Assembly: GCA_024449915.1 (NCBI GenBank)
Contig: JAMZAV010000627.1
Coordinates: forward strand, 434,001 to 498,000
Reading direction: 5' to 3'
DNA from: Sweltsa coloradensis
Taxonomy: Eukaryota > Arthropoda > Insecta > Plecoptera > Chloroperlidae
Length of the DNA stretch: 64,000 bases
Position numbers and translations under genes: made by a program. Shown in pieces: positions 1 to 11,945 of this stretch (positions are counted from its first letter, which is position 1; each line of letters starts with the position of its first letter). Under the pieces are notes generated by a model. It was not told where the DNA came from. It did no database searches and was given only the letters and a program-made list of their open reading frames with translations.

Positions 1-452
1 GTACAACATAGCATAGCATGTACCCTAATTGATGTGCAGTAGCCGGATCCTAAACGTTTGGTAATTAGCCTAGATGCCAAGTGCATGTTTATTGTTTAGC
101 ATTCAAAATGTTATCCTTCATTTTAGACCTAGGCCTATAGCCTAGTGCTTTGCTCCAACCTAACCCTCTACAGGGATATGGATGATTTATGGTTTCTCTT
201 ATAAAATTGCATAAACTTGGCATCATAGGCACTGCAAATTTACCAAACGTTTAAGTCAATTTAAATTAAGGTTGCAAAATGTACGGATACGATGAGTTGT
301 AGTATTAGGCCTACGATGTTAGGTAGCCTAGACATGAAAAAAAAGTACCGTAGTCCAATCTTATTTCCTGTCCTTGAAGCAAAGTTTCTGCCTCTCTGAT
401 AGGTATGCATTAACATAGGCTATACCAAGCTCTACTTAAGTAGGGTAGGTAG
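1..452. other. Intergenic, no gene seen
   Basis: No coding similarity was seen. The stretch is AT-rich single-copy-looking DNA with many TAGGCCTA-like palindromic words. It ends in the target-site duplication of the hAT-type element that follows. Confidence 0.6.
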
Positions 453-1022
453 TAGGGATGACTTCGGGTACCCGGAAACCGGTTCCATTACGATCCGGTT
501 TCCCTTTTTTGGAACCGGTTCTATTTTTAACCTAAAAGTTGCCAAGGGCCTAGGCACAGACGAGAATAAATGAGCCAGAAACACCCGTGGTTGCAAAATT
601 CTTAGGCCCTATGAATGTTGCGTCACAATTTTGACCTAGGCTTAGCCTAGGCCCATGTGTTGTGTTTATAATAAGATTGCAGAACTTGTTAATAACATTT
701 TAATCATATACTAATTCTATTTTTCACGTTTAAGATCACATAATCCAAACTTTATGAACGAAAACGAAAGCAAACAATCTTGCAGGCCATTGTTTGTTCA
801 ACTGTTCTCACTAAGCAGTTCCTACAATGTCTGGGACACGGCTCCGCCCCCTATCGAAATTCGAATCGATTATCGCCCCGCTCATGTTTTCAATGGAAAT
901 TAGCCCGCGCAGATTCAAATTTACGAAAATTGAGAAAGAAAAATATGTGTAGGAACCGGTTCCGAACCGGATCCGGCGAGGGTGGATCCGGTTCCGGATT
1001 TTTCGACCCGAAGTCATCCCTA
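453..1022. mobile_element. hAT-type MITE, 8-bp TSD
   Basis: A 570-bp non-autonomous DNA transposon. The ends are inverted copies of TAGGGATGACTTCGGGT, and GTAGGTAG is duplicated directly outside both ends (445-452 and 1023-1030). Eight-base duplications and TAGGG-type ends are typical of the hAT superfamily. The subterminal parts are rich in GGAACCGGTTCC-like palindromes. Open frames inside (780-1148 plus, 811-1017 minus) show no transposase motif. Confidence 0.85.
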
Positions 1023-1248
1023 GTAGGTAGGCCTACCCAATCACTGTTGCTCATCAGTAGTAGGCCTACTCAACGTTACCTTATCTATACCGGCTTGAGC
1101 TGCGGAGCTGACGAGCGACACGCCACGTCTGGATCTACGAGTTGCTAGCAAGCGCAAGTCTGCCGAGGGTGAGTAGACCTACTGAACTAGGAAGGTCCTA
1201 CCCCATGCAAGGTTTTCAAATGTCTTGCGAGGCTTATGTACTAATAAC

Positions 1249-1544
1249 TAGTGATGACCTCGGGTACTCGATTCTTACCCGACGCTTTTTGGAGTCGACT
1301 CCTTCGAAAGTGGGTTGCCATGTCAGATAACCTAGATTATGCTACTTAATAGCGAGCCAACCTTACAAACGTACAATCAAGTGTTGTTACTTACTGCAAA
1401 ACATGTTGTTAGTGTTTTACTCCCGCCTAGAACAAATTCGGACTAGGAGGGTGTTTAGCATTGGTCAAGGCTAACCATTTTTTTCTTATTTTTATTGGCC
1501 AACAAGGAGTCGACTCCAATATTTACTACCCGATGTCATCACTA
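1249..1544. mobile_element. Short hAT-type MITE
   Basis: A 296-bp element with ends TAGTGATGACCTCGGGTA and, inverted, TACCCGATGTCATCACTA. The flanks CTAATAAC and CTAACAAC match at seven of eight bases. The ends resemble those of the element at 453-1022 (GATGACTTCGGGT against GATGACCTCGGGT), so the two are probably related. The subterminal GGAGTCGACTCC palindrome is present near both ends. Confidence 0.75.
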
Positions 1545-1552
1545 CTAACAAC

Positions 1553-3214
1553 GTGGGGATACTGGTTGTGAACTTGTGATAGCTGGCTCAACAATGATTT
1601 GCAAGAGCAGTTGTAGGAACTGGGACAATTTGATTATTTTCACCTAGGTACCTATCAGATTACGAACGTTAGGTTTCCCGTTTCCCCACACTGCTGGTAA
1701 AACAGCCTGTATCTGAAGCCTAATACCAAATTTAATTTGTCTTGTTGGCCCCAACATTCCACTAACAGTAGGGCTAGGCCTTTATTAGAAATGTCTACAC
1801 ATTTTCTAGAGAGCCATAACTTATCAATAGGCTACAATTTTAACCCAGTCTTAATATTTTTATAAAAGTGGTATTTACCCGCTAAACTCAAAAAATATAT
1901 TTCATTCAGGCTAACTATAGTTCTTCCTCGCCGGAGATTACACCAACGCCAGAACGATTTCCCCCCGTTTCGGACAGCCGTAGATATGATGAGAGATAAG
2001 TGTCGGCTGTATTTGCCGTCTTCCTGGAACGATCGGGCCAATTTAGCGAAAAGAATGTCAAACATGCATGCACTATTTATAACTCCATGCATGCACAATG
2101 AATAACAAAACACAATAGCTGTACGGTACCTGTATTTAATTACCGTCTTATTGCCTAGTACATTTATAAAAAATTGTGTAGGCCTAATAGTAGAAAATTA
2201 TCAAAAGTTTTGCAAAATTTAGAAAAAGCTCCGGATTTGATGGAAAATGTTTGTTTTTTTATGCACGACAAAAAGAAAGCAATTTACGAATAACAAAAAC
2301 TGTTGGGACTTATAATCAACAATGTAATATAGGCATTTATAAGTGCATTTCATTGTTAATTTGTTTTTTTCCTCAATTAAAATATGTGTTGTACAATGTA
2401 CCCAGACTGAACATAGATCCAGCAATCTAGTTTCTGACATCCGTCCGGCAAATGAAAAACATCCAAAACCACGTGATCCATAAATTAATTGAATTTATCC
2501 TATTACTTTTTACTGTTAAATGTATGCACTTGCGCACACACACACAAATAAATATAAATAAATAATTACATAAATAGGCCTAGGTAGGGCCTACATAAAA
2601 AAAATATAAATATAAATAAACAAATATAATCACATACGCACACACACTAGACTCAATTTACAACAATCTGGAAGAATACTCGTAATGCTTATTGGTGATT
2701 TTACAACAATCAATTGATGTTTGAAATAGGAACTGCAAAAAGCATTCATTATTTTATTGCAACACAAATTCATGCACCAAATGCAAATAGTTAAATGCAA
2801 TACACATAACTATGATTTTTAATTAGTTTTTTTGTGTGGAGATGTTGCTTGCTATGAAAGTATACGCCTATGCAATTATTATAATTTTAAAATATCCTCA
2901 ACTGGGACTCGAAACCAGCACCCGTATCTTCGTACTGGTGCATCTATAATTGTGTTTCATAATACTATGGCGAAACTGGTCATTTTTTGCCGTAAAAACA
3001 TGATCAAAAACATAATCTGAATGAGAAAAATTAACAAATTTCAAATACAGTAAAATAAATACTTTTACAATTGAGTTTATTTCAAAAAGAAAAAGCAGCA
3101 ATACAAAACACAAAACAAAATAAAATAATCATAATAAAATGTTGACCGCATGGCAATTATCGGATTAGGTACCTACCTGAACAAGCAGCGCATTACCGTA
3201 TTCACTAATCTGAA
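1553..3214. other. Intergenic, no gene; repeat scraps
   Basis: No gene is supported. Positions 1878-1950 match the ends of the repeat copies near 4.1 and 8.65 kb. A CA-rich and AAT-rich low-complexity patch lies at 2530-2650. Confidence 0.55.
2894..2948 (-). repeat. tRNA-like B-box fragment (SINE-like)
   Basis: On the minus strand this reads as the 3' half of a tRNA-like unit with the B-box core GGTTTCGAGTCCC. No full acceptor stem is present, so a working tRNA gene is unlikely; it fits a decayed tRNA-derived SINE. Confidence 0.4.
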
Positions 3215-3985
3215 TAGGGAAGTCTCCTCAGTCGTAGATATTAGCGCTGGTGTACAGAATCAGTAGATATTCTATATTGTATTGCACTTGTGGGACACCC
3301 GTCCCGTTGTCAATAAAGAATAAATAATATAATAATAAAAACACCATCGCTGTAGTTTACAACACTATAAAGTAAAAACTGTCTATTCCACAGAGGTACA
3401 AAGTTTTACGTTTACTCTCTCTCGTGCTTATATTGTGAAAAGACTTGTGACGTCATAAGTCAGTAGACAGCCTGCGTTGTTTATGAATGAAATTGACCAC
3501 GGTCTTCTAGATCACGGAGCTAAATTCATCTCTTGGCCGTTCACCAGCTAGTGTTAAAATAATAATTCATTGTTGACATTTTCTTTATTAATGTTATCAT
3601 AAAACCATTAATTGTTATAAATGTAATTAATGTATACAGTACTCAAATATGCAAATGTTATATATTATATCTTAATGTACAAATTATTGTTTATAAGGTA
3701 CTTTATTGCCATTTTTTAATCATATTAGACACAAATTTCATTTTAAAAAGGCTTCTTCTATAAGTAAGATAATCAACAAAACATTTTTTTTTAATGACCA
3801 CACGGTGATTGGTTGTACGGTTATGACGTAATGACCTGTTTTTCCGCCATTATTACGTGAAAACTTTTAAGCTCACTTTTAAGACTGAAAATATTTGATC
3901 AATAACAAAAATTTGATATTTATGTAATCAGAAACTGGCCCTGAATACAGTAGAATAATAAAAAAAAAGTTGTGAGACTTCCCTA
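3215..3985. mobile_element. Possible TIR element (hAT-like ends)
   Basis: The 12-bp word TAGGGAAGTCTC at 3215 is perfectly inverted as GAGACTTCCCTA ending at 3985. No convincing target duplication flanks it (only three of eight bases agree), so it is either old or a chance pairing. The interior has no gene. Confidence 0.4.
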
Positions 3986-4084
3986 TTGCTGGCCCGGTGC
4001 TCGAGTTTGAATAGAGATAATTTCTCTACTGGACTTTGCTCTAGGGGTGTACAGCGAAAACTACCCGAAAAGGTGGTGTAAACT

Positions 4085-4705
4085 CCGGCGGCGAGACACT
4101 ATAGTTGAATTTAGAAATTAACAGAAAAATTATTGAGTCCACCCTGACCCGGGAAAAATGTTGAACTTGGTATTTTTTGAGCTAAGTCCCATCGGCAAAA
4201 ATCTCCCTTAAGAAATAACATGGGGACGATCTTTATGCCCCGTGACCTTGGAGCATTTTGATCCGAAAAAATACTGGACATTATTGACGTACTCAACAGC
4301 CTTTTCTGTAAATCATCTATATTTTGTATTGTAATTTGGGCAAGTGGTTCGGTCAAAATAGGCTGATTACCAAGAAGGGGTGTGATTTTGGAATGCACAT
4401 TTTTGCGTGTTTGAGTGTATATTTGTGCACAGTTTCAAGACTTGATGTTGTAAAGGGCCCTTTTAGATTGGTATGATGATGATGATAGCTACTATCTATG
4501 TGGATAAAAAAAGAAGCAAGTTAAAGACTATTTAAGAAATTTCTTATAACGCCAATTTTTGCAAATTTCATGATCAAAAAAATTGAAAAATTTGTATAAA
4601 ATCACAGTTGCAAGATATAATTTTTTAAACCATCATTTGAGTGTAGTTTTATGCTACAGATTATGTGGTAAAAAATATTTTTTTAGGTTAATAGCTCCTT
4701 TAAGG
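4085..4705. repeat. Dispersed 0.6-kb repeat, copy 1
   Basis: This is a diverged direct copy of 8670-9275. Shared blocks include the stretches around 4180-4270 and 4340-4400, which match 8755-8845 and 8920-8985 closely. The minus-strand frame at 4111-4398 is partly conserved between the copies (it begins MHSKITP in both) but matches no family I know, so I call it a non-coding repeat. Confidence 0.65.
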
Positions 4706-5106
4706 ATGCAGTAATTGCAATTATTTTCCCAAACAATCAATAATTGATTGACTGATGGTATCTATAATCAAACGACTCTCCCAGAAAATGTATTTTATTT
4801 TCTGCTCGTGTAGCGACTACTTCCCTCGCAGCTAAAATAATGCAAAGATAAATGTGCCCAAGTCCCTAATAGTTTAGATACCGGTATAACATCTTCACAA
4901 GTACAATATTGCTACAGATACCTATTATAGAGAATTATACTTTTCTCTAATGAAATTAGTAACCTAGGTATTCCTGACAAATTCAAACTACTAATATGGG
5001 AATTAATCCACAAATAAAAAAATCCTTCAGTGCAGCCGGATATCCCGGTCGGACACTTTGACCCCCAAGTTACCAATAAATATATAAATAAGAAAGTTCC
5101 ATCATT

Positions 5107-5440
5107 TTAGTGATGATAAGAACATAACTTTCCCAGTATCGTTGCTCTGTTCCACTTACTTGCGATCCACTCCCCTTCGTACCAACGAGAGCAGCACACG
5201 CAGATTCGAGATGCAAAGATTCTCCAGATGTGCAGGTAGGTACTACATAGTTTGACATGCAGGCTGGGACTGTGGAAGAGTGGTACACATTTCACTACCT
5301 ACCTACACATTGTTTTAGTAGTGATAAGAACATAACTTTCCCAGTATTGTTGCTCTGTTCCACTTACTTGCGATCCACTCCCCTTCGTACCAACGAGAGC
5401 AGCACACGCAGATTCGAGATGCAAAGATTCTCCAGATGTT
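5107..5440 (+). repeat. Direct duplication, 2 x ~125 bp
   Basis: Positions about 5110-5232 recur at about 5318-5440 with only a few substitutions. The two copies are separated by about 85 bp carrying TGCAGGTAGGTA and its approximate inverse. The high identity indicates a recent local duplication. No gene is seen in either copy. Confidence 0.8.
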
Positions 5441-5968
5441 GGGAAATGATAGGAAATTTTATTCTAATCAAAATAAGAATATTTCACTTCTTTGCATGTG
5501 TGCAAAGTTATTGGGTAGCTTGAACAGTGGTAGTATAATAATTCACCATAAACTTGTGTATTTGAAGTTGCTACACATGGGTTTTCGGAAAGAATGGCTG
5601 TGAATAGTTTTGAAATTGGTCTGCTAAAAGCCAGACAATGACACAAAAGAGCTGAAGGGTTGGACCTGCTTGACATGCGCCATGCTTTGCGACCATCGCA
5701 TACATGGTTGATAAGGTTAAAAATAATATTAGGCCCTATTGTTAATCCTCCTCATGAGGGCAGGGGGGAAGAGATAAATAGGGTTGTCAAAAAACAAAAT
5801 CGGCAACAGCGCGGGGCTAGCAGGCGTTGTCCTCCTCTGTAAATCAGTTTTTATAGGCCTGTGTAGGATAGACATTAAATAATAAATAAATAACTGACGA
5901 TATCTAGCAAGGATAAATAAATAATTTGTATTTATTTAGTCTACCCACTCACACAAAATAGGATATAA
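5441..5968. other. Intergenic, no gene seen
   Basis: No coding similarity, RNA gene or clear repeat end was recognised here. Confidence 0.5.
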
Positions 5969-6312
5969 TAGGGGTAGACAAATCAACTAAAAAGTAAGGG
6001 GCCAGGAAAAATAAGTAGGGACCAGTAGTATTGCGGTATAGCTGGGGCGGGGTGTGAGGTGAAGCCCCAGCCGCCAGAGGCGATTTTTTTTTAGGTTTGC
6101 ATTATGTTTGATTGCCTAAAACTCAAAGTGAATTTATATCAATAATAACTTGTGGAAGTAGCTAGTTAATGTTGCATTGATAAATGAAAAACACACCAAT
6201 ATATTATGCTGCAAGGGGCTTTTTTTTTTTTTTTTTTTTTTTACTTTTTGATGATTTAGGGGCCAGTATGAAATTTTGACTTGCCCGGGCCACCGGTAAT
6301 TTTCCACCCCTG
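5969..6312. mobile_element. Probable old hAT-like element
   Basis: The left end TAGGGGTAGACAA and inverted right end CAGGGGTGGAAAA are similar, and the interior GGGCGGGG...AAGCCCCAGCCGCC resembles that of the element at 30052-31066. The flanks (GGATATAA and CTATATAC) share only ATATA, so the target duplication is weak. A T run of about 22 lies at 6220-6241. Confidence 0.45.
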
Positions 6313-6600
6313 CTATATACGACTGCTCATCAATCACTTCTATTGAAACCAAAATCTTTTCAAAACACCGGCTGTAGCTTCTTCAAATGCACCAGCTATA
6401 ATAATGTTTAAATAAATCTATGGCCTCGGGTTATAAAAAGCAATCAGTGTGATAGAAAGCCATCTCGTGTTGAAGAGGCACGAGTGTTGGTGGGACTCGA
6501 CTTCTCCATGAACAGTAAACCTAGTACTTTAATTCAAATTGCAAGGGAAACAAATTAAAAACTAGCATTAACGTGCTCAAACTTTTTCATGTAGGTGCTA

Positions 6601-6797
6601 CGATTGTACCCAAAAACGTGGCAGGTCTAAGTTCAGAGATTTCGAAGGTCCCCTCCAATTTTCATCAAGATCGCATATGCCGTTTGTCCAGTAGAGAGCG
6701 AACAAACAAGACAAAAATACAAACAAACAAAAAAAATACCCGAGCTAATTTTTTTTGGGGGGGTCAGTGAAATCGAAGTCTTTGCTTCGCTCATCCA
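6601..6797 (-). mobile_element. Fragment of GGATGAGC (Helentron-like) repeat
   Basis: A minus-oriented partial copy of the repeat clustered at 18.2-22.5 kb. It shares the block around GGCAGGTCTAAGTTCAGAG, the A-rich ACAAACAAAC tract and the terminal GCTTCGCTCATCCA. The CTAG-side terminus is missing. Confidence 0.75.
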
Positions 6798-6799
6798 AC

Positions 6800-7892
6800 T
6801 ATTTTCTTGGCAAAATAAGCTACTCTGCTCTTTAAAGGAAAATTTGCAATAATTTTTGTTGCTACAAATGAATATGTGCAAAAACCAGCAATTTTAGCAT
6901 GGGCTAAATTATATGTATGTATGTATTTATTAGCACCCGTTTGATCTATGCAATACATTGATATAGGAGTATAGGACATGCGTTTTAGGCAAAAGCTGTT
7001 CGCTCGGCTGACTGACACAATACAGGTACCTATTTGAAATTTTGAACATAACATGTCACAAAAGTGAAAATATAGGGCTCTACAGTAACACTTATAAAAT
7101 TTGTTTACGAATAATCTATAAACAAATAAATAAGCTTTCACAAATTTTGATTTTGTTAAAAACTCAAAAATTAATGATATTCATGATATTTTTCGTTCCG
7201 ATTAAGACCAAATTTTGAATATCTATGACTAAGGCTGTCCATGTATGCTTTGTTGACAACTTTGCAAAGTTCCATATAGGTTGGATGCTTCTTGACCAAG
7301 CAAATAGCTATTTGCTAACTGCCAAATGTGTCCTATTCCCTCTTAATTAGCAAAAAAAAAAATAGATTCATGTAACAAAGCTGTTGATGGGTGAAACCCA
7401 TGTTCTATAAACAAAGATTCTAAATCTAATTTACTAGTAGAAAATCCCAATTAATGTTTTAGCACTATTTATGAATTAATGGTAGAATAAACAATTGACA
7501 TTGTTATATTGTATGCCTACATGAGGCAGTAAAATTATCAGAGACCTATAGTATTGGGTATTGCAATTGGCTAGCCTATTATTAAAAAAGAAAGGTACCG
7601 GTAGTCTAAAGTCCAACAATTTTATCCTGCTCTATAGAGGTACGGAATGACTGATACATCCTCCTTTGTAAATAATAATAATAATAATAATAATAATATA
7701 TAGTAGGTATGAATAGTAGAACATGTGCCCTAGGCTACCATATTATTGAGGAAGGACTTAATTTAAAATTAATTTGTTGTTGCTTTGGGATCTGTTTATG
7801 TTACGCCTATAACTGCTATGGAACTGCAAACTGGCTTAGAACCACCAAATACATGAAGAGAAAAGAGTGCAATGAAGCTCCATGAGAGGTTA
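6800..7892. other. Intergenic, no gene; (AAT)n at 7670-7697
   Basis: No gene is supported. A short AAT microsatellite is present at 7670-7697. The region abuts the TTAA target of the piggyBac-type element. Confidence 0.5.
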
Positions 7893-7896
7893 TTAA

Positions 7897-8620
7897 CCCT
7901 TTACGCGCCGGGTTTTCTGGCATCGGTCACACGCCCTGGGCCGAGTTCTTTTTTAAAAAATGTAATGATTTACATTCGGAATAGGCCTGTGTTCACTCGA
8001 TTCCCCGAAAGTAAAGTTCTTTAAATCGTGCTCGTCTTCATCATAATCAAAAATTCTTCTTCTTACCTTGTTTGATCGAATAGGCCTAGATGTTGTCTTA
8101 GGGCAAAGCAAGAGTGGACGACACACGGCATCATGTTCTGTTGTAGGCCTCGGTAAAGACTTACTTTCCTGATTACTTGATAGTTCTTGGTCACTGTTAT
8201 CACTTCCTTGATCAGAAATAGAGCTCACATCACTGTCACACGGTTCTTCATCGGATTCAGCTGTCAAAATTATCTCCGCAATATCGTCTGTTGAAATGAT
8301 TTTATTTTGGTGCGAAGTCAAGTTCCGTTTAGCCATGCTCACTCGAGGCGCGCGCCTTTGACAATGAAACTGGTAACACGACATCAAACATTCACGCTCG
8401 TTTCAAAAACACCGACAATCGAAATGTTGCACTTGAAGCTTCATCACTTTGCCGTAATATGTCGCAAGCGTTTGCAATTTACCAGACGTCGATATCTACA
8501 ATATATCGTCTTATATTTAATACAAAAAAAAAGCGGGAGAAGTAAAACGCGTATAGGCGGAAGTGGCCTAGCAGCGACCTCGCCTAAGCCCGCGTACACG
8601 CGGGCGTGGCGCTCAAAGGG
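7897..8620 (-). mobile_element. Non-autonomous piggyBac-type element
   Basis: A 724-bp element bounded by the tetranucleotide TTAA on both sides (7893-7896 and 8621-8624), the hallmark target of piggyBac transposases. Its terminal inverted repeats begin CCCTTTACGCGCC and CCCTTTGAGCGCC. It holds one minus-strand frame resembling the start of a transposase and nothing of the catalytic domain, so it looks like an internally deleted derivative that needs a transposase supplied elsewhere. Confidence 0.8.
7953..8387 (-). pseudogene. Acidic N-terminal remnant of piggyBac-like transposase
   Basis: A 144-codon minus-strand frame inside the piggyBac-type element. The more likely start is the internal Met of MAKRNLTSHQ, near 8336. 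The middle is rich in Asp, Glu and Ser (ESDEEPCDSDVSSISDQGSD), followed by a basic patch SNKVRRR. Acidic serine-rich N-termini are common in piggyBac transposases. No catalytic aspartates or C-terminal cysteine finger follow. The family call rests mainly on the TTAA-bounded element around it; the protein alone would not be diagnostic. Confidence 0.55.
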
Positions 8621-8669
8621 TTAAAGGGGTATTTAACCGCTAAACCCAAAAAATATATTTCATTCAGGC

Positions 8670-9275
8670 TAACTAGTAATGAATTTAGCAATCAACAGAA
8701 AAATTATTGGGGCCACCGAGACCTCCCAAAAAATTCTTAAACATGACATTTATCGAGCTAGGTCCCATCGGCAAAAATCTCCCATAAGAAATAACATGGG
8801 GACGATCTTTATGCCCCGTGACCTTGGAGGATTTTGATCCAAAAAAATATTGGCCATTATTGACGTACTCGACAACCTTTTCTGTAAATTCTCTATATTT
8901 TGTTTTGTAATTTGGGCAAGTAGTTTGGTCAAAATATGCTGATTACCAAGATGGGGTGTGATTTTGGAATGCATATATTTGCGTGTTTGAGGGTATATTT
9001 GGGCACAGTTTCAAGACACGATGTTATAAAGGGGCATTTTAGATTGGTACTATGTTCTAGTAGCTATGTGGACCAAAAAAGAAGCAGGTTCAAGCCGATT
9101 TAAGAAATTTTCCAAAACACCAATTTTTGCCAATTTCTGGATCAAAAAAATTAAAAAATTCGTGTTAAATCACAGTTACAAGATATAGTTTTTTAAACGG
9201 TCATTTAAGTGTAGTATTGTGCTATAGATCACGTGGTAAAAAATAATTTTTGGGGTTTCTAGCCCCTTTAAGGGG
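8670..9275. repeat. Dispersed 0.6-kb repeat, copy 2
   Basis: The second copy of the repeat at 4085-4705, in the same orientation. It begins a few tens of bases outside the piggyBac-type element and ends near CCCCTTTAAGGGG. The word around ATATATTTCATTCAGGC at its left edge is shared with 1890-1915. Confidence 0.65.
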
Positions 9276-11690
9276 AAATGATGACGACTGGAGGAAATGG
9301 AAATAATGTACCTAACTGAAAGATTAAAGACCTACAAAAATTTAGCACAGTCTACAGACAAGTTGAAACAAAAATACCAAATCCCAGACTGCACGCGGAC
9401 AATCTTTTTCCGGGGAAGTGGAGACAGCATTGGAAGACACCCCTGGTGGTTACGGATGAAAGAGTGCGGAAGGCATCCTGTCTGGCACAAGAGTTGAGAC
9501 AGATTGCATTGAGACAGATTGCATACCGTACCCTTACATGCCCAGTGCCCAGTGGTTAATTTCAGGGCGGATGCGTCCACCCACCCACTTACTTTTCGAA
9601 AATTTATAATTGTTTAGTCAAAACAATTAAAATGTTAATATTTAATACAATTCAGAAATTAAAAAATCCATCCCGATCGTGGTTCGAACCCAAGTCTCCC
9701 ACATTCCAGGTAGGCACCTTAGCCAACTAGACCAATGTTGTAAAACACTTATACTATTTCCAAAAATGCAATGTACCCTATGAGTTGTAAAAGATTCTTC
9801 AATACGTAATTAAAAGAACACATTTTTAAACGTGATTTTAGGCGTTAAAAGTAGCAAATTCGATTTTTTTTCGCCTTGGGCCATAATAAATAATAATTAT
9901 TGGCAGAACTGGAACTTTACTCCAGCTCCACAAAGCCGGCCCCCACCTTTCCCCAGCTAATTGTCAATTCCTGGATACGCTACCGTGGGTGCTCAGGGGC
10001 TGAAGTACTCCTCGGATTGTTTGGAGGGTGCGCACCCCTCCAAAAATTCTGAATTTTAAACAATCTGCCTATATATAATAACAAAGTTTTGAGCTATTTA
10101 CATTTTACAAAAATGTTCTGAGATTATCAATCTATTTTCATCTTATAATACAAATTACTTTGAATTAAACAATGCATTCTTCTTTATTCTATTAAGAATA
10201 ATATATAATAGTACATACATTTGTAATAAACTATAGTCAATAATTACCTAACTCCAACTGGTTGAAGCGCCCTAGTTTCTCACGTCGTCGTCGTGTTTGA
10301 AGATTTGCATTCATTTTTAGTATTCAAATTTCACATTCCATTGTAGTTCATTGCTTTGGATGCGTTCATGATATTTTTGGTGAATCGGATTGTTACTCAA
10401 TTGTGGAAATTGTCCTAGTTTGGCATTTTCTTGTTTTGCAAATAACAAATCTATAGGCTACAGCCATAAAATATAATAGTAGACCTTTTCTGTGCATTCC
10501 TGAACAGAAAAGGGAATTTACATTTTAAACATTTTCAATTTTAGAGAGGCTAATATGATTCAACAAAATCAGTGGCGGGTACAGTGGTGGGCAGTGTGAC
10601 ATATGCCCCCCCCCCCCCATGAGTTTCCTATTTTGATTGCGCAGCCAAGAATTACCATCATCTATTGTGCCATTTCGTTTTTTAAGCCATTTAAAGTTGT
10701 AAAATCGCAAATTTTCTCGACTTTGGCGATAATAGGTACCAACGGCTGAAGCTTTCCAACGCCTTGGTTTTGCAAAACCGTACTCGCACTCCCTCTAGAT
10801 AAGTAGATAGTTTTCGTTCTATAATTATGTGAAAATCTTGAAAATGAATTCCATGAATCAGGGCTATGCCTCTGAATAAAATGTATCTAAATCATGAAAA
10901 TTACAAAGGCTAATTTCATTACTGATATAATACACAAAACAATGCAGCAAAAACGTTTTAGAAAATCACTGACGGGCAGTTTTGAAAGTTATCTGCGACA
11001 TCGAATTGTTAGTGAAATATTTTAGCACCCTTCGGAATTTAGAAAACCCGGCTCCACATTTTTTTTTTGTAATTAGGATTAGGCCTATAATAAAATAAAC
11101 TCTTAAAATTTTTAGTTTTTCAAATCCTATTTTAACATTTCAAAATTGTATAAAAAGTACCATAACAGAAAAAAAAACGCCTTGCAAAGCTCTACGCTCA
11201 CCTCCGTTCCCCCTTATTCAGCCTAAATAGGGATAGTGTTGTATTTGTTTCGTCTTGTCCCCCCCCCCCCCCCCCTTTTTGGAATATATCCTGCCGGCGC
11301 CCATGAATTCAACACAAAATGGTCAGTTCTGGCTTCTTTTGAGTAGTTCTGAAACTTTTTGAAGTGACAAGGTATTCAAAACTGGCAATATGTGGGTGGA
11401 TCTTCACAATTTTATGAATTATCGACCAAAGCACGCTAAAAACTAGTAAAATACCACAATTTGGAATGTTAGGAACTCAAAAATTTCTTAGGCTATGTAA
11501 ATTTGCCCCACACCCGCACTAGCTGGGGGGCATACCCCCAGACAACCCGTTGTATACCAGGATACATACTTTTCCCGAAACAATCGTTTAATGTGAATTT
11601 CTAAAAAAATCTTAATAATAGCTATAGAATATAGATAGACCCAGCGTCGAGCGTCCGCCCACTTATTATTTTAGAAATTAATCACTGCCG
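9276..11690. other. Intergenic, no gene; homopolymer C runs
   Basis: No host gene is seen. There are C runs at about 10607-10618 and 11261-11275, and transposon-like scraps such as CAGTGGCGGG at 10569 and GGCGCCCATG near 11300, but I could not pair them into an element with target duplications. Confidence 0.45.
9671..9738 (-). repeat. tRNA-derived SINE-like unit (family 2)
   Basis: Read on the minus strand it has an A-box-like GGTCTAGTTGGCTAAGG and a B-box GGTTCGAACC at roughly tRNA spacing, ending GATCGGGAT. A second copy is at 27925-27993 on plus. The acceptor stem does not pair, so I interpret both as SINE heads rather than tRNA genes. Confidence 0.6.
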
Positions 11691-11697
11691 GTACCCA

Positions 11698-11937
11698 GTG
11701 CCTACCTGGCTGCACATGTACACAGATGGGTCAGCGACATCACCAAGGGGGCTTGCAGGAGCAGGAGTATATTGCCAGCAGTTTGAAAAACACATTGCGG
11801 CTGGCAAGTTTGGAAACAGTTTTGATAAGGAGCTGTCTTCCATTCGCCCAGCGTTAACTGAACTGAGCAAGTTAAACAAAACACAGCCAGTGGTGTTCCT
11901 GGTAGACTCAAGGGCAGCATTGCAAGCCTTAAGGTAG
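11698..11937 (+). pseudogene. LINE RNase H domain, N-terminal half
   Basis: This 80-codon stretch reads as the first half of a type I RNase H of the kind carried by non-LTR retrotransposons. The catalytic block MYTDGSATS is at residues 7-15, a conserved Glu follows in FDKELSSIRPAL, and the third acidic site is in FLVDSRAALQAL. It stops exactly where the second half (His-Asp block) should follow. That half is found 4.3 kb downstream at 16255 in the same orientation, so one LINE seems to have been split. The frame opens with GTG and has no real start, so it is a fragment. Confidence 0.8.
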
Positions 11938-11945
11938 CTCAAGCG

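Noticed and set aside
10569..11305. A hAT element from CAGTGGCGGG to GGCGCCCATG
   Set aside because: The two ends are not inverted copies of each other and no 8-bp duplication flanks them.
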